Source of the DNA: Planktomarina sp.
GTDB taxonomy: Bacteria > Pseudomonadota > Alphaproteobacteria > Rhodobacterales > Rhodobacteraceae
Direction: 5' to 3'
NCBI GenBank assembly: GCA_020630595.1
Contig: JAHDBC010000021.1
Coordinates: 1-44,946, forward strand
DNA: 44,946 nucleotides
In this document: positions 1-8,498 of the stretch, in pieces
Numbering within the stretch: the stretch's first letter is position 1
Layout: each line of letters starts with the position of its first letter
The notes under the pieces: generated by a model
Told to the model about the DNA's origin: nothing
What the model saw: the letters and a program-made list of their open reading frames with translations, nothing else
Databases searched by the model: none
Made by a program: the position numbers and the translations under genes

Positions 1-2723
1 GGCATGGATGCGCCCTCCATCACCTCTTTGGCCACGCCGATCAGGTCGTCGACGGCGGCGTCCTCAACCTCGAACAGCAATTCGTCGTGGACTTGCAGCA
101 GCATTTTGGCGGGCAGTCCGGCGATCGCGTTCGGCATACGGACCATGGCGCGCCTAATCACATCTGCGGCGGTCCCTTGGATCGGGGCATTGATGGCAGC
201 GCGTTTGGCAAAACCTGCGCCGGGGCCTTTGGCATTGATTTCAGGCGTGTGGATGCGGCGGCCAAACAGGGTTTCGACCCGCCCGTGTTCTTTGGCAAAG
301 GCCACGGTATCATCCATGTAACCGCGAATGCCGGGGAAGCGTTCGAAATAGGTGTCGATGAACGCCTGTGCTTCGGCCCGTGGGATGCGCAGGTTGCGGG
401 CCAGACCAAAGCCGCTGATCCCGTAGATCACACCAAAGTTGATCGCCTTGGCCTGACGGCGCACATCGGGGGTCATGTCTTCCAAGGGCACGTTGAACAT
501 TTGCGACGCGGTCATCGCATGAATGTCGATCCCATCGGCAAAGGCCTGTTTCAGTTCGGGAATGTCCGCGATGTGGGCCAGAATACGCAGTTCGATCTGG
601 GAATAGTCCAGCGCGACCAACGTCTTGCCTGGTTCTGCCACGAACGCCTCCCTGATGCGGCGGCCTTCTTCGGACCGGATCGGAATATTTTGCAGGTTCG
701 GGTCGGTCGATGCCAGCCGCCCGGTGTTGGCCCCGGCAATGGAATAGGACGTGTGGACCCGCCCGGTTTCGGGATTGATGTGATCCTGCAACGCATCGGT
801 ATAGGTTGATTTCAGCTTGGACAGTTGCCGCCAGTCCAGCACCCGGCGGGGCAGATCGTGTTCGGTTGCAAGATCTTCCAGGATATCAACACCCGTGGAA
901 TATTTGCCGGTTTTGCCCTTCTTGCCGCCGGGCAGGCCCATGTCTTCGAACAGGATATCGCCCAGTTGGGCGGGGGACCCGACGTTGAAGGGCTTCCCGG
1001 CAAGGGCGTGAATGTCGGCTTCCAGCGCTGCCATTTTCTGGGCAAACCCGTTGGACATGCGCGATAGCGTATCGCGGTCAACCTTGATGCCATGCATTTC
1101 CATTTCTGCCAGCACCGGAACCAAAGGGCGTTCCAGCGTTTCGTAGACGGTGGTGACTTTCTTGCGGTGCAGCTGGGGCTTCAAAGCCTGCCACAGGCGC
1201 AAGGTGATATCGGCGTCTTCGGCGGCGTATTTCGTGGCTTCATCAATCGGGACCATGTCGAACGTGATGGCCGATTTCCCTGTGCCCAGCAGCGTCTTGA
1301 TCGGGATCGGCGTGTGGCCCAGATACCGTTCGGCCAGACTGTCCATCCCGTGATTGTGCAGGCCGCCGTTCTGGGCATAGGAAATCAACATCGTGTCGTC
1401 GATGGGGGCCACGTCGATCTTCAGCCGCGCGAAAATCTTGGCGTCGTATTTCATGTTCTGCCCGATTTTCAGGATCGCGGGGTCTTCCAACATCGGTTGC
1501 AGCATGTCCAACGCTTGGCGGAAATCCATCTGCCCCTCTGCCAGCGCAGACCCGCCAAACAGATCATCGCCCCCCTGTTTGTGCGCCAATGGCAGATACG
1601 CGGCCTGCCCCGGTTCGACGCACAGGCACACGCCCACAAGATCGGCCCGCATTTCGTTCAGGCCCGTGGTTTCGGTATCCACCGCCACGTAGCCGCGTTC
1701 ATAAATCTGATCGATCCATGTTTGCAGTGTCGCAGCATCGCGGATGGTGACGTAATTGGCCGGATCAATCGGTGGCGCCTCTGGCGCGTCATCGGCCACA
1801 TCCGTTTCGGCTGGGGTTTGGATCACCGGCATGTCCGCGCCCATCTGGTTGGCGATGCGCTGGGTCAGGGTGCGGAATTCCATTTCCGCGAGGAAGCCCA
1901 ACAACGTATCCGGGTCGGGATCGCGGACTTCCAGATCATCCAGCGTGAAATCCAGCGGGGTGTTGCAATCCAGCTGAACCAGTTTCTTGGACAGTTCGAT
2001 TTGCGCACGGTGGTCGATCAGGGTCTGGCGGCGTTTGGGCTGTTTGATTTCTTCGGCCCGGTCCAACAGGTCTTCCAGCGACCCAAATTCATTGATCAAC
2101 AACGCCGCTGTCTTGATCCCGATCCCCGGCGCACCGGGCACGTTGTCAACGCTGTCACCGGCCAAGGCCTGCACATCAACCACACGGTCCGGGCCAACGC
2201 CGAACTTGGCTTCGACCCCTTCCACATCGATGCGGTTGTTTTTCATCGCGTCCAGCATTTCAACACCGCCGCCCACCAATTGCATCAGGTCCTTGTCAGA
2301 TGAAATGATGGTGCAGCGCCCCCCGGCGTCGCGCGCCTGACAGGCAAGGGTGGCAATGATATCATCCGCTTCGTACCCTTCTTTTTCTTCGCAGGCGATG
2401 TTGAAGGCGCGGGTGGCATCGCGGGTCAGGGGAATTTGCGGGCGCAGGTCTTCGGGCATGGCATCCCGGTTGGCCTTGTACTGATCATACATATCATTGC
2501 GAAACGTGTGCGACCCTTTGTCAAAGATCACGGCCACATGGGTGGGCGCATCCGGCCCTGTGTTGCCTTCGACGTAGCGGTGCAGCATGTTGCAAAACCC
2601 CGACACCGCCCCAATCGGCAATCCATCTGATTTGCGTGTCAGGGGTGGCAGGGCGTGAAACGCACGAAAGATAAACGCTGATCCGTCGATCAGATGCAGG
2701 TGATGCCCTTTGCCGAATGCCAT
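1..2723 (-). CDS. polA: DNA polymerase I (3' end outside window)
   Basis: Repair and Okazaki-fragment polymerase; it removes RNA primers, proofreads and fills gaps. 907 codons lie in the window and the last few (about 25 by comparison with the family) are cut off by the left edge. Visible in order are an N-terminal 5' nuclease domain, a 3'-5' exonuclease domain that keeps its DTETTGL motif, and the polymerase domain with motif A DYSQIELR (Asp about 706) and motif C LLQVHDELL (His-Asp-Glu about 879-881). All three activities therefore look intact. The ATG at 2723 is preceded by a GGGGGA Shine-Dalgarno about 8 bases upstream. The 106 bases before it show no clear promoter. It is transcribed leftward as a single unit, separate from the GNAT gene that ends at 2830. 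Confidence 0.97.
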   Translation of the reverse strand, partial: MAFGKGHHLHLIDGSAFIFRAFHALPPLTRKSDGLPIGAVSGFCNMLHRYVEGNTGPDAPTHVAVIFDKGSHTFRNDMYDQYKANRDAMPEDLRPQIPLTRDATRAFNIACEEKEGYEADDIIATLACQARDAGGRCTIISSDKDLMQLVGGGVEMLDAMKNNRIDVEGVEAKFGVGPDRVVDVQALAGDSVDNVPGAPGIGIKTAALLINEFGSLEDLLDRAEEIKQPKRRQTLIDHRAQIELSKKLVQLDCNTPLDFTLDDLEVRDPDPDTLLGFLAEMEFRTLTQRIANQMGADMPVIQTPAETDVADDAPEAPPIDPANYVTIRDAATLQTWIDQIYERGYVAVDTETTGLNEMRADLVGVCLCVEPGQAAYLPLAHKQGGDDLFGGSALAEGQMDFRQALDMLQPMLEDPAILKIGQNMKYDAKIFARLKIDVAPIDDTMLISYAQNGGLHNHGMDSLAERYLGHTPIPIKTLLGTGKSAITFDMVPIDEATKYAAEDADITLRLWQALKPQLHRKKVTTVYETLERPLVPVLAEMEMHGIKVDRDTLSRMSNGFAQKMAALEADIHALAGKPFNVGSPAQLGDILFEDMGLPGGKKGKTGKYSTGVDILEDLATEHDLPRRVLDWRQLSKLKSTYTDALQDHINPETGRVHTSYSIAGANTGRLASTDPNLQNIPIRSEEGRRIREAFVAEPGKTLVALDYSQIELRILAHIADIPELKQAFADGIDIHAMTASQMFNVPLEDMTPDVRRQAKAINFGVIYGISGFGLARNLRIPRAEAQAFIDTYFERFPGIRGYMDDTVAFAKEHGRVETLFGRRIHTPEINAKGPGAGFAKRAAINAPIQGTAADVIRRAMVRMPNAIAGLPAKMLLQVHDELLFEVEDAAVDDLIGVAKEVMEGASM

Positions 2724-2829
2724 GATGTTTGTCCCCCAAATGCGCCGCAGTGGGGGAAGTGTTCCCATGTTTCAGGGGTCAACTCTAGGGGTGATGACGG
2801 GTTTTTTCGTGTGATCTGCCCATGCGCGA

Positions 2830-3408
2830 TCACAGACGGCAGACCATTTCCGTCACCGCCCCGATTCCGAACAGGCGTTTGGCAATCCAGTGGGATTGGG
2901 TCTGAACATCCACGAACCCATGGCGCAGATACAGCGCATGGGCGCGCGGGTTTTGGGCGATCACGTCCAGCCGCACTTCTGATTTTGCGCTGGACCGGGC
3001 ATGGTGCAAAATCGCCTCCAACAGGGCTGATCCAACCCCCTGCCCCCGCGCATCATCGGCGACAAAAATCCCATCCATCAGAAGTTGGTGATCTTTCAAA
3101 TCGCGTTCCAACAGCCCTAAAACTGCCCCACGCCACAGTGCAGAGGGCCACCCGTAAACCCGCGCCAAATCGGTCAGACCACCGCCCACCAGCCCCCCGT
3201 TACCCGTTTTGAAACCAGCAACACCCAACAGGCGGTCGTTTCGATATGCCGACAACGCAAAGGCCGGGTTCAGATGTTCAGACAAAAAATCGGTTGCTTG
3301 GTCCCGGGGGCCCAAAGGTAGTGCCAGCTTTGATCCGAACGCATCCCAAAACAACGCCGCGACGCGCCGGCGATCCCCATCAGAAAACCCCGCGCGGATG
3401 TCGATCAC
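2830..3408 (-). CDS. GNAT-family N-acetyltransferase, last gene of Moco operon
   Basis: Predicted acetyl-CoA-dependent acetyltransferase of 192 residues. The GNAT core is seen in the middle and C-terminal half: a beta-strand followed by the acetyl-CoA binding loop DARGQGVGSALL (R/Q-x-x-G-x-G type) and a C-terminal segment NPRAHALYLRHGF, typical of motif B. I chose the GTG at 3408, which overlaps the moeA stop as GTGA. The frame stays open further upstream, but only inside moeA. The substrate cannot be read from sequence. The position at the end of a translationally coupled molybdenum-cofactor operon may be functional or only convenient. Confidence 0.85.
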   Translation of the reverse strand: MIDIRAGFSDGDRRRVAALFWDAFGSKLALPLGPRDQATDFLSEHLNPAFALSAYRNDRLLGVAGFKTGNGGLVGGGLTDLARVYGWPSALWRGAVLGLLERDLKDHQLLMDGIFVADDARGQGVGSALLEAILHHARSSAKSEVRLDVIAQNPRAHALYLRHGFVDVQTQSHWIAKRLFGIGAVTEMVCRL

Positions 3409-4628
3409 AGCGCAAAGGGGATAAAGGTAACATGGTCCCCCACCGCCACATCCATCGCGTGATCCGGCAGTTCCACCAGACCTTCGGCCCAGGACAGCCC
3501 GGAAATGCGGCCGGATCCTTCGGATGGGAAAATTTCCACCCCCGCATCTGTGATCCGGGCACGCAGATATTCGCGCCGCCCCGGTTTTTTGCGCTTGGTA
3601 AACGCGGCGGGCAGTGACAGGCGTTTGGGCGATGTGAAGCCAGCCCCGGCCAGTTTGTCCATCGCGGGTTTGGCAAACAGATACGTACAAACAAAGGCCG
3701 CGACCGGATTCCCCGGCAGGGCAAAAACAGGGGTGCCCTTCCAGACACCCAGCCCCAGCGGGCGACCCGGTTTGATTGCGATGCGCCAGATTGCCATGGC
3801 CCCGGTTTCGTTCAACAGCGCCGCGATATGATCTTCGTCCCCTGCACTTGCCCCGCCAGAGGTCAAGATGATGTCGGCCTGTGCGGCCCGATCCAGCGCA
3901 TCCTGAACCTGCGCACGATCATCGGGAATAATGCCAATGTCCGTGACACTGAACCCCCACGCGGCGATCTGTGCCAATAGCATCGGGCGGTTGGCGTCAT
4001 AGATTTGATGATCGGCGGCACCCGCACCCGGTGTGCAAAGTTCGTCGCCCGTGCTGATCACGGCAACCGTCAGGCGTTCATGCACGGTCACCGTTCCCAC
4101 ACCCACAGACGCCAACACACCCAGATCAGCAGGGCGCAGCCGGTGGCCTTTGGCAAAAACAATAGTCCCTTCGGTGATATCTTCGCCTGCCTTGCGGATG
4201 TTGGCCCCGGCTTTCAGCGTTCCGGGCAGAATAACCTGACCTTTGGTCACGGTGACGTCTTCTTCAAGTGCGATCCGGTCGACGCCGTCCGGCACGTTTG
4301 CCCCGGTCAGGATGCGCACGGCCTGATCGGGGGCTACCGTTCCATCGAATGGATGCCCAGCCGCCGCGCGCCCCGTCCGCAGCGCGGGTGCCAACCCATC
4401 GCCATTGATCCCATAGCCATCCACGGCTGCATTCGCGTGCGGTGGATGCGACCGGGGGGCGATCACGTCGTCCGCAAGAATGCGCCCTGACGCTGCGAAC
4501 ACATCGATCTGTTCCGCGCCCTTGGTGCATGCCAACCGCGCGTCCAATTGCGCAAGCGCATCGTCAACCGGGGTCCATGACACACCGGGCGGCAAGGCAA
4601 AGCAATCATTGGGCAGGGGCGTTTTCAT
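3405..4628 (-). CDS. moeA: Molybdopterin molybdenumtransferase MoeA
   Basis: Inserts molybdenum into adenylylated molybdopterin, the step that makes active Mo-cofactor in the cytoplasm. The 407 residues match the family length. Recognisable elements are the early region around NAAVDGYG, the STGDEL motif, the MoaB/MogA-like fold with TSGGASAGDEDHI, the KPGRPLGLG loop and ALPGNPVAAFVC, followed by the small C-terminal domain. The ATG overlaps the stop of the upstream gene as ATGA, and its own stop overlaps the GNAT start, so it is translated in series with both. Known partners MobA, MobB and FdhD are encoded just upstream in the same operon. Confidence 0.96.
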   Translation of the reverse strand: MKTPLPNDCFALPPGVSWTPVDDALAQLDARLACTKGAEQIDVFAASGRILADDVIAPRSHPPHANAAVDGYGINGDGLAPALRTGRAAAGHPFDGTVAPDQAVRILTGANVPDGVDRIALEEDVTVTKGQVILPGTLKAGANIRKAGEDITEGTIVFAKGHRLRPADLGVLASVGVGTVTVHERLTVAVISTGDELCTPGAGAADHQIYDANRPMLLAQIAAWGFSVTDIGIIPDDRAQVQDALDRAAQADIILTSGGASAGDEDHIAALLNETGAMAIWRIAIKPGRPLGLGVWKGTPVFALPGNPVAAFVCTYLFAKPAMDKLAGAGFTSPKRLSLPAAFTKRKKPGRREYLRARITDAGVEIFPSEGSGRISGLSWAEGLVELPDHAMDVAVGDHVTFIPFAL

Positions 4629-5518
4629 AATGCTCTGTTTGGATCATGGGCCCCGAAAATCCAACCTTCTTCCGCTGCGATCTTTGGATCAAAGGGCGGT
4701 TCAGGCCGGCAAAGCTTTGACCACACGCCCGCCGCCAAAGGCGCTGACCGGAATGTATCACACACCATCAGCACCTGAACGGCGTCTTTGATGTGATAGA
4801 TCGGATCCCGCGTGTGCGGCGGTATCAGGTAATGAACTTTGTGCAAGCTGGGGTAAATTTCAACGCAAACAATGGGTGCAGCGGCATCATCAAACGGCCA
4901 GAATGCAATCTGATCGCCAAAACGTTGGCGCAGTCGATGCAGATACGGCAGGCCCATCAGAACCTGTGATCCGACGGACCCTGTTGTGAACAGCTTCCAA
5001 ACACTGTGGGCCGACGGAACGACTGTTTCCACCAATCGACGGTCGGCCAATCCGTGACCCGTCCGTGCCGTGCCTTTGTGCGGCAGATGCGGCAAGCTCA
5101 GCGTTGCAGGGCAGCCCCAGAACGGCCCCACACCCGGCGACATCTGGTTGATATGATTGGCCACAACGAACCGATTGTTTGCATTGTCTGGCCCATCGTC
5201 CACGTGTTCAGCCATCCATGCCCAAATGGCCTTGGCATCCGGTTGGCCCGTCAGATGCTTTGCAAAGCCCGCCGGATAGCCAAAGGCGAAATCAAATCCC
5301 AACAACACGGTTTGTTGGGTGGTCAACGCCTGATCCAGCTTTTCGCAAATCGCATCAAACGCAGCACATCGCGTCCGGTGGTATGTGGTGCGATTGCCTG
5401 TGGCGCTTGATCCATCACAGATGAAAATCGCATCTGCGGTGGGTTTCGCGGGCGATGGTTTGGACCGTGCGGACCAATCGACTGCAATCACCCGATCCGG
5501 GCGCGGGATATCAAACAA
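4625..5518 (-). CDS. Conserved protein of Moco operon, possible RNase-H-like (DUF429-like) fold
   Basis: About 297 residues if started at TTG 5518; a GTG ten codons inside (before IAVDWSA) is an alternative, and no ATG gives a sensible start. I do not recognise a described function. Two short motifs stand out: IAVDWSA near the N-terminus (Asp about 14) and LLGFDFAFGYPAGF (Asp about 76). Spaced strands ending in Asp like these occur in RNase-H/actin-like folds and in DUF429-type proteins; this match is by eye and is an inference. The rest has many aromatic and His residues and no signal peptide or membrane segment. The gene overlaps mobB upstream by 8 bases and moeA downstream as ATGA, so it is tied by translation to molybdenum-cofactor maturation. 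Confidence 0.85.
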   Translation of the reverse strand: MFDIPRPDRVIAVDWSARSKPSPAKPTADAIFICDGSSATGNRTTYHRTRCAAFDAICEKLDQALTTQQTVLLGFDFAFGYPAGFAKHLTGQPDAKAIWAWMAEHVDDGPDNANNRFVVANHINQMSPGVGPFWGCPATLSLPHLPHKGTARTGHGLADRRLVETVVPSAHSVWKLFTTGSVGSQVLMGLPYLHRLRQRFGDQIAFWPFDDAAAPIVCVEIYPSLHKVHYLIPPHTRDPIYHIKDAVQVLMVCDTFRSAPLAAGVWSKLCRPEPPFDPKIAAEEGWIFGAHDPNRAL

Positions 5519-6005
5519 GCCCCACCTGCCCCAAAACAAAATCCGCAATCGCCACGGTATCATCCAGATCAAACCGAACCCGATCTGTGTCAACCGCCAC
5601 GTCAGAGGCAACGGCCAAAATGGTCGGGTCGTTCGGGGCAATCAGCGGGTGTTCCGCGGCCGCACGCCATGCTTCGATTTTTGGGTGGGCTTCACGTTTC
5701 CACCCTTCGATCAGGATCAGATCGACCGGGGCCATTTGAGCCAACAGCGCGTCCAGCGATGGTTCCGCTGTTTCCCGCAATTCCGTCATCAACGCCCAGC
5801 GTTTGCCCGATGACAGCAGAACCTGCTGCGCACCGGCGGCGCGGTGCCGGTAACTGTCACGGCCCGGCTGATCGACATCGAAATTGTGGTGGGCGTGTTT
5901 CAACGTAGACACGGTGAAACCCCGGCCCGTGATGTCAGACACCAGACGTTCCATCAGGCCCGTCTTGCCTGCGTTTTTCCACCCTGTGACGCCGAACACC
6001 TTCAT
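5511..6005 (-). CDS. mobB: Molybdopterin-guanine dinucleotide biosynthesis GTPase MobB
   Basis: P-loop GTPase that assists MobA in converting Mo-molybdopterin to the bis-MGD form used by DMSO-reductase-family enzymes such as formate dehydrogenase. The 164 residues start with a Walker A motif GWKNAGKT (residues 8-15). STLKHAHHNFDVDQPGRDSY follows, the typical MobB region where the Asp/His-rich segment contacts nucleotide and metal. ILIEGWK is the Walker B-like strand. The ATG overlaps the mobA stop as ATGA. Length and order fit a stand-alone MobB rather than a MobB-MoeA fusion. Confidence 0.95.
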   Translation of the reverse strand: MKVFGVTGWKNAGKTGLMERLVSDITGRGFTVSTLKHAHHNFDVDQPGRDSYRHRAAGAQQVLLSSGKRWALMTELRETAEPSLDALLAQMAPVDLILIEGWKREAHPKIEAWRAAAEHPLIAPNDPTILAVASDVAVDTDRVRFDLDDTVAIADFVLGQVGLV

Positions 6006-6595
6006 AGCAGGGCCTGCGCCGTGATCAGATCATCGGGTGTATTGATATTGAAAAACGGATCAACCGCGCCTGATGGGAACATGGCCTGCGCCATGCCATG
6101 CTTTTCCGCCCAGCGCAGAATTTTGCGCATCCCGCCGGACAATTCCATTTCCAGATCATCGGCCAGATCAACGGGCCACAGACCGAACGTGGGGTGCCAT
6201 CCGTCCGCCGTGGCGGCAATGGCAATGGGTTTGCCCTGACGTTGCGCGGCAAACAACAACTGCGGCACAAGATCGGGCGGGAAAAAGGGGGTGTCGCCTG
6301 CGACTGTTACGATATGTGTCGCGCCTTTGGGTGCCGCCCAGCGCATTCCGGCCAAGACCCCCGCAAGGGGCCCGGGAAAATCGGGCAAAGTGTCGGGCAG
6401 AATATCTGCGTCATAGGCGTGCCAGCGTTCAGGATCGCCGTTTGCGTTGATTGCGGCGTCGCCAACCTGTGGGATCAAACGGTCCCAGACATGATCCAGC
6501 AGCACACCAGCGCCCAACGGCAACAGCGCCTTGTCGCCGCCGCCCATGCGGCGGGCCAATCCGCCGGCCAGAATAATTCCAAACGGTTGGGTCAT
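6002..6595 (-). CDS. mobA: Molybdenum cofactor guanylyltransferase MobA
   Basis: Transfers GMP from GTP to molybdopterin to form the guanine dinucleotide cofactor. The 197 residues open with the nucleotidyltransferase signature IILAGGLARRMGGGDKALLPLG (shown here with the key residues L-A-G-G, R-M-G-G and D-K). A second element, VTVAGDTPFFPPDL, corresponds to the metal-binding region after the central beta-strand. The ATG overlaps the fdhD stop as ATGA, and the mobA stop overlaps the mobB start the same way. The product is needed by the formate dehydrogenase that FdhD also serves. Confidence 0.95.
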   Translation of the reverse strand: MTQPFGIILAGGLARRMGGGDKALLPLGAGVLLDHVWDRLIPQVGDAAINANGDPERWHAYDADILPDTLPDFPGPLAGVLAGMRWAAPKGATHIVTVAGDTPFFPPDLVPQLLFAAQRQGKPIAIAATADGWHPTFGLWPVDLADDLEMELSGGMRKILRWAEKHGMAQAMFPSGAVDPFFNINTPDDLITAQALL

Positions 6596-7416
6596 AGATC
6601 AACATCCCGCACCAGACGGTGTTCCCCCGCAACGCATTGATAGCGTTGCCCGCGCATGCGTCCGATCAGGGTTAGGCCCACCTGCCCGGCCAATTCCACG
6701 CCCCACGCCGTGAAACCAGACCGTGATGCCAGCACGGGGATCCCCATGATGGCGCATTTTATCACCATTTCCGAAGTCAGGCGGCCCGTCGTGTACAGGG
6801 TTTTGTCTGCCGCTGTGGCCCCCGTTGCGCGCATCCAGCCTGCGATTTTGTCAACGGCGTTGTGGCGGCCCACATCCTCCATATACACCAGCGGGTTGGC
6901 GCCTTGGCACAACACGGTGCCGTGAATGGCGCCTGCATCCAGATACAGGCTGGGCATTTGGTTGATTTGATGGGCCAAGGCATACAGATCGCTTGCGCAG
7001 ACCGTGGCATCCGGCAAGGTGACACCAGCGATGCCTTCCATAATATCGCCAAAGACTGTCCCAACCGCGCAGCCGGACGTGCGGGTCTTTTTCTTCAGCT
7101 TTTCTTCATAGCTTGTCTGCCCATCGGTGCGCACGACCACTGTTTCCAAATCATCGTCATAGTCGACGGCCAGCACCGTTTCATCGGCAGCCAGCATCCC
7201 CTGATTGGCCAGAAATCCAAGCGCCAGATATTCAGGATAATCGCCAATGGTCATGGCTGTCACGATTTCAGACCCGTTCAACCATATGGTCAACGGGCGT
7301 TCTTCGACCACGTTCAACACCACTGTCGCACCCGTCTGGTCGGTCGCGGTCACGGCCCGGGTCAGGCCCGGTTTCGAAGGATCCGGGGCAATGATCAGAT
7401 CGTTGGCCAATTGCAT
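6592..7416 (-). CDS. fdhD: Formate dehydrogenase accessory sulfurtransferase FdhD
   Basis: Delivers sulfur from a cysteine desulfurase to the Mo/W-bisMGD cofactor of formate dehydrogenase. The 274 residues carry the FdhD core: ERPLTIWLNG near the start, TSGCAVGT in the middle, and the C-terminal block with GAIHGTVLC, EDVGRHNAVDKIAG and TTGRLTSEMVIK. The sulfur-carrying loop here reads C-A-V-G (Cys about 116), so the second cysteine of the C-x-x-C pair known from E. coli FdhD is Gly. It is the first gene of a leftward operon and is divergent from azlC across 51 bases that should hold its promoter, although I see no convincing -35/-10 pair there. Confidence 0.96.
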   Translation of the reverse strand: MQLANDLIIAPDPSKPGLTRAVTATDQTGATVVLNVVEERPLTIWLNGSEIVTAMTIGDYPEYLALGFLANQGMLAADETVLAVDYDDDLETVVVRTDGQTSYEEKLKKKTRTSGCAVGTVFGDIMEGIAGVTLPDATVCASDLYALAHQINQMPSLYLDAGAIHGTVLCQGANPLVYMEDVGRHNAVDKIAGWMRATGATAADKTLYTTGRLTSEMVIKCAIMGIPVLASRSGFTAWGVELAGQVGLTLIGRMRGQRYQCVAGEHRLVRDVDL

Positions 7417-7467
7417 GTCCTGTGTCGCTGCGGTACGCGGATATGCCTAGCGGGGAAGTGGGACATC

Positions 7468-8166
7468 ATGCAATCGCACGCGCGTCTTTTCTGGAAGGGA
7501 ACACTGGATTCCGCGCCATTCATCCTTGTCGTTGTGCCATTTGCGGCCCTTTTCGGGCTGGTGTCGGCCGAGGCGGGATTGAATATCGTGGAAACCATGG
7601 CGTTTTCCCTGATCGTTCTGGCCGGGACCGCGCAATTCACGGCCCTATCGTTGTTGCAGGATCAGGCACCCACTGTGATCGCCATTCTGACCGCACTGGT
7701 CGTCAACAGCCGGATGGCGATGTATTCTGCGGCCCTTGCCCCGCATCTGGGTAAGGCACCCATGTGGCAACGTGCCCTGATGGCCTATGGGTTGGTGGAT
7801 CAGGCCTTTGCCCTGTCTGACACGGCATATCAGCGGTTCACCGATTGGACGATCCGCCAGAAAGTGGCGTATTTCGCCGGAACCTCTGTCATGGTGTGCA
7901 GCCTGTGGATGGTCTGCACTTTTCTGGGTGCTTTGGCTGGCGACAGCCTGCCCGATTGGCTGGCGATTGATTTCGCCCTGCCCCTTGCGTTTTTGGCAAT
8001 GGTTGCGCCGGCCCTGCGCACAGCCGCCCATGTGGCAGCGGCGCTAACGTCGGCGGTTGCAGCATTGGTATTTGTATTTGTGCCCTACGGTTTGGGCCTA
8101 TTGCTGGCTGCATTTCTGGCCATGGCCGTGGGGGCCGAAGTTGAACGCAGACTGGGGCACCGCTGA
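7468..8166 (+). CDS. azlC: AzlC-family branched-chain amino acid exporter, large subunit
   Basis: Integral inner-membrane protein of 232 residues which, with the small AzlD subunit, exports branched-chain amino acids. The AzlC signature is clear near the N-terminus: FWKGTLDSAPFILVVVPF and then VLAGTAQFTALSLL, followed by NSRMAMYSAAL. Hydrophobic helices continue to the end. I chose the ATG at 7468, which has the purine-rich GGGGAAGTGGGA just upstream; the frame is open much further left only as antisense to fdhD. The stop overlaps the azlD start by one base (TGATG), so the two are translated together. Confidence 0.95.
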   Translation: MQSHARLFWKGTLDSAPFILVVVPFAALFGLVSAEAGLNIVETMAFSLIVLAGTAQFTALSLLQDQAPTVIAILTALVVNSRMAMYSAALAPHLGKAPMWQRALMAYGLVDQAFALSDTAYQRFTDWTIRQKVAYFAGTSVMVCSLWMVCTFLGALAGDSLPDWLAIDFALPLAFLAMVAPALRTAAHVAAALTSAVAALVFVFVPYGLGLLLAAFLAMAVGAEVERRLGHR

Positions 8167-8498
8167 TGCAGGCCTTTTCCGATACCACCCTGTGGACTGT
8201 GATCATTTGTCTGGGTTTGGGCAGTTGGGGCCTGCGGTTTTCGTTTCTGGCGTTTCTGGGCAACAGGGACTTGCCCGATTGGGTGCTGCGCCATCTGCGA
8301 TACACCGCTGTGGCAATCCTGCCGGGATTGGTGATGCCATTGGTGATCTGGCCGGATGCGACGGGCGGCGCGCCTGATCCTGCGCGCATCATGGCGGCCT
8401 GTGCGACGGTCATCGTGGGGTACACCACAAAGAACCTGATCGCCGGGTTCGGCGCAGGCCTGATCGTGCTTTATTCGATGTTGAACCTGCTGGGCTGA
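8166..8498 (+). CDS. azlD: AzlD-family transporter subunit
   Basis: Small membrane partner of AzlC, 110 residues with about four hydrophobic segments. Typical features are an N-terminal helix, GSWGLRFSFLAFLG, and the segment DLPDWVLRHLRYTAVAILPGLV, which matches the conserved L-x-R-x-L-x-x-x-P-x-A-x-L pattern of AzlD. The start codon overlaps the azlC stop by one base. The last 28 bases overlap the convergent lipoprotein gene that ends at 8471, so no separate terminator fits between them. Confidence 0.93.
   Translation: MQAFSDTTLWTVIICLGLGSWGLRFSFLAFLGNRDLPDWVLRHLRYTAVAILPGLVMPLVIWPDATGGAPDPARIMAACATVIVGYTTKNLIAGFGAGLIVLYSMLNLLG

Noticed and set aside
1092-2303. Long open frame on the plus strand, 403 codons, opposite polA
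   Set aside because: It is the reverse complement of conserved polymerase sequence, has no recognisable domain and fits shadowing by high-G+C codons.
7411-7447. TTGCAT ... TATGCC as azlC promoter
   Set aside because: The spacing is 25 bases, too long for a normal sigma-70 promoter.
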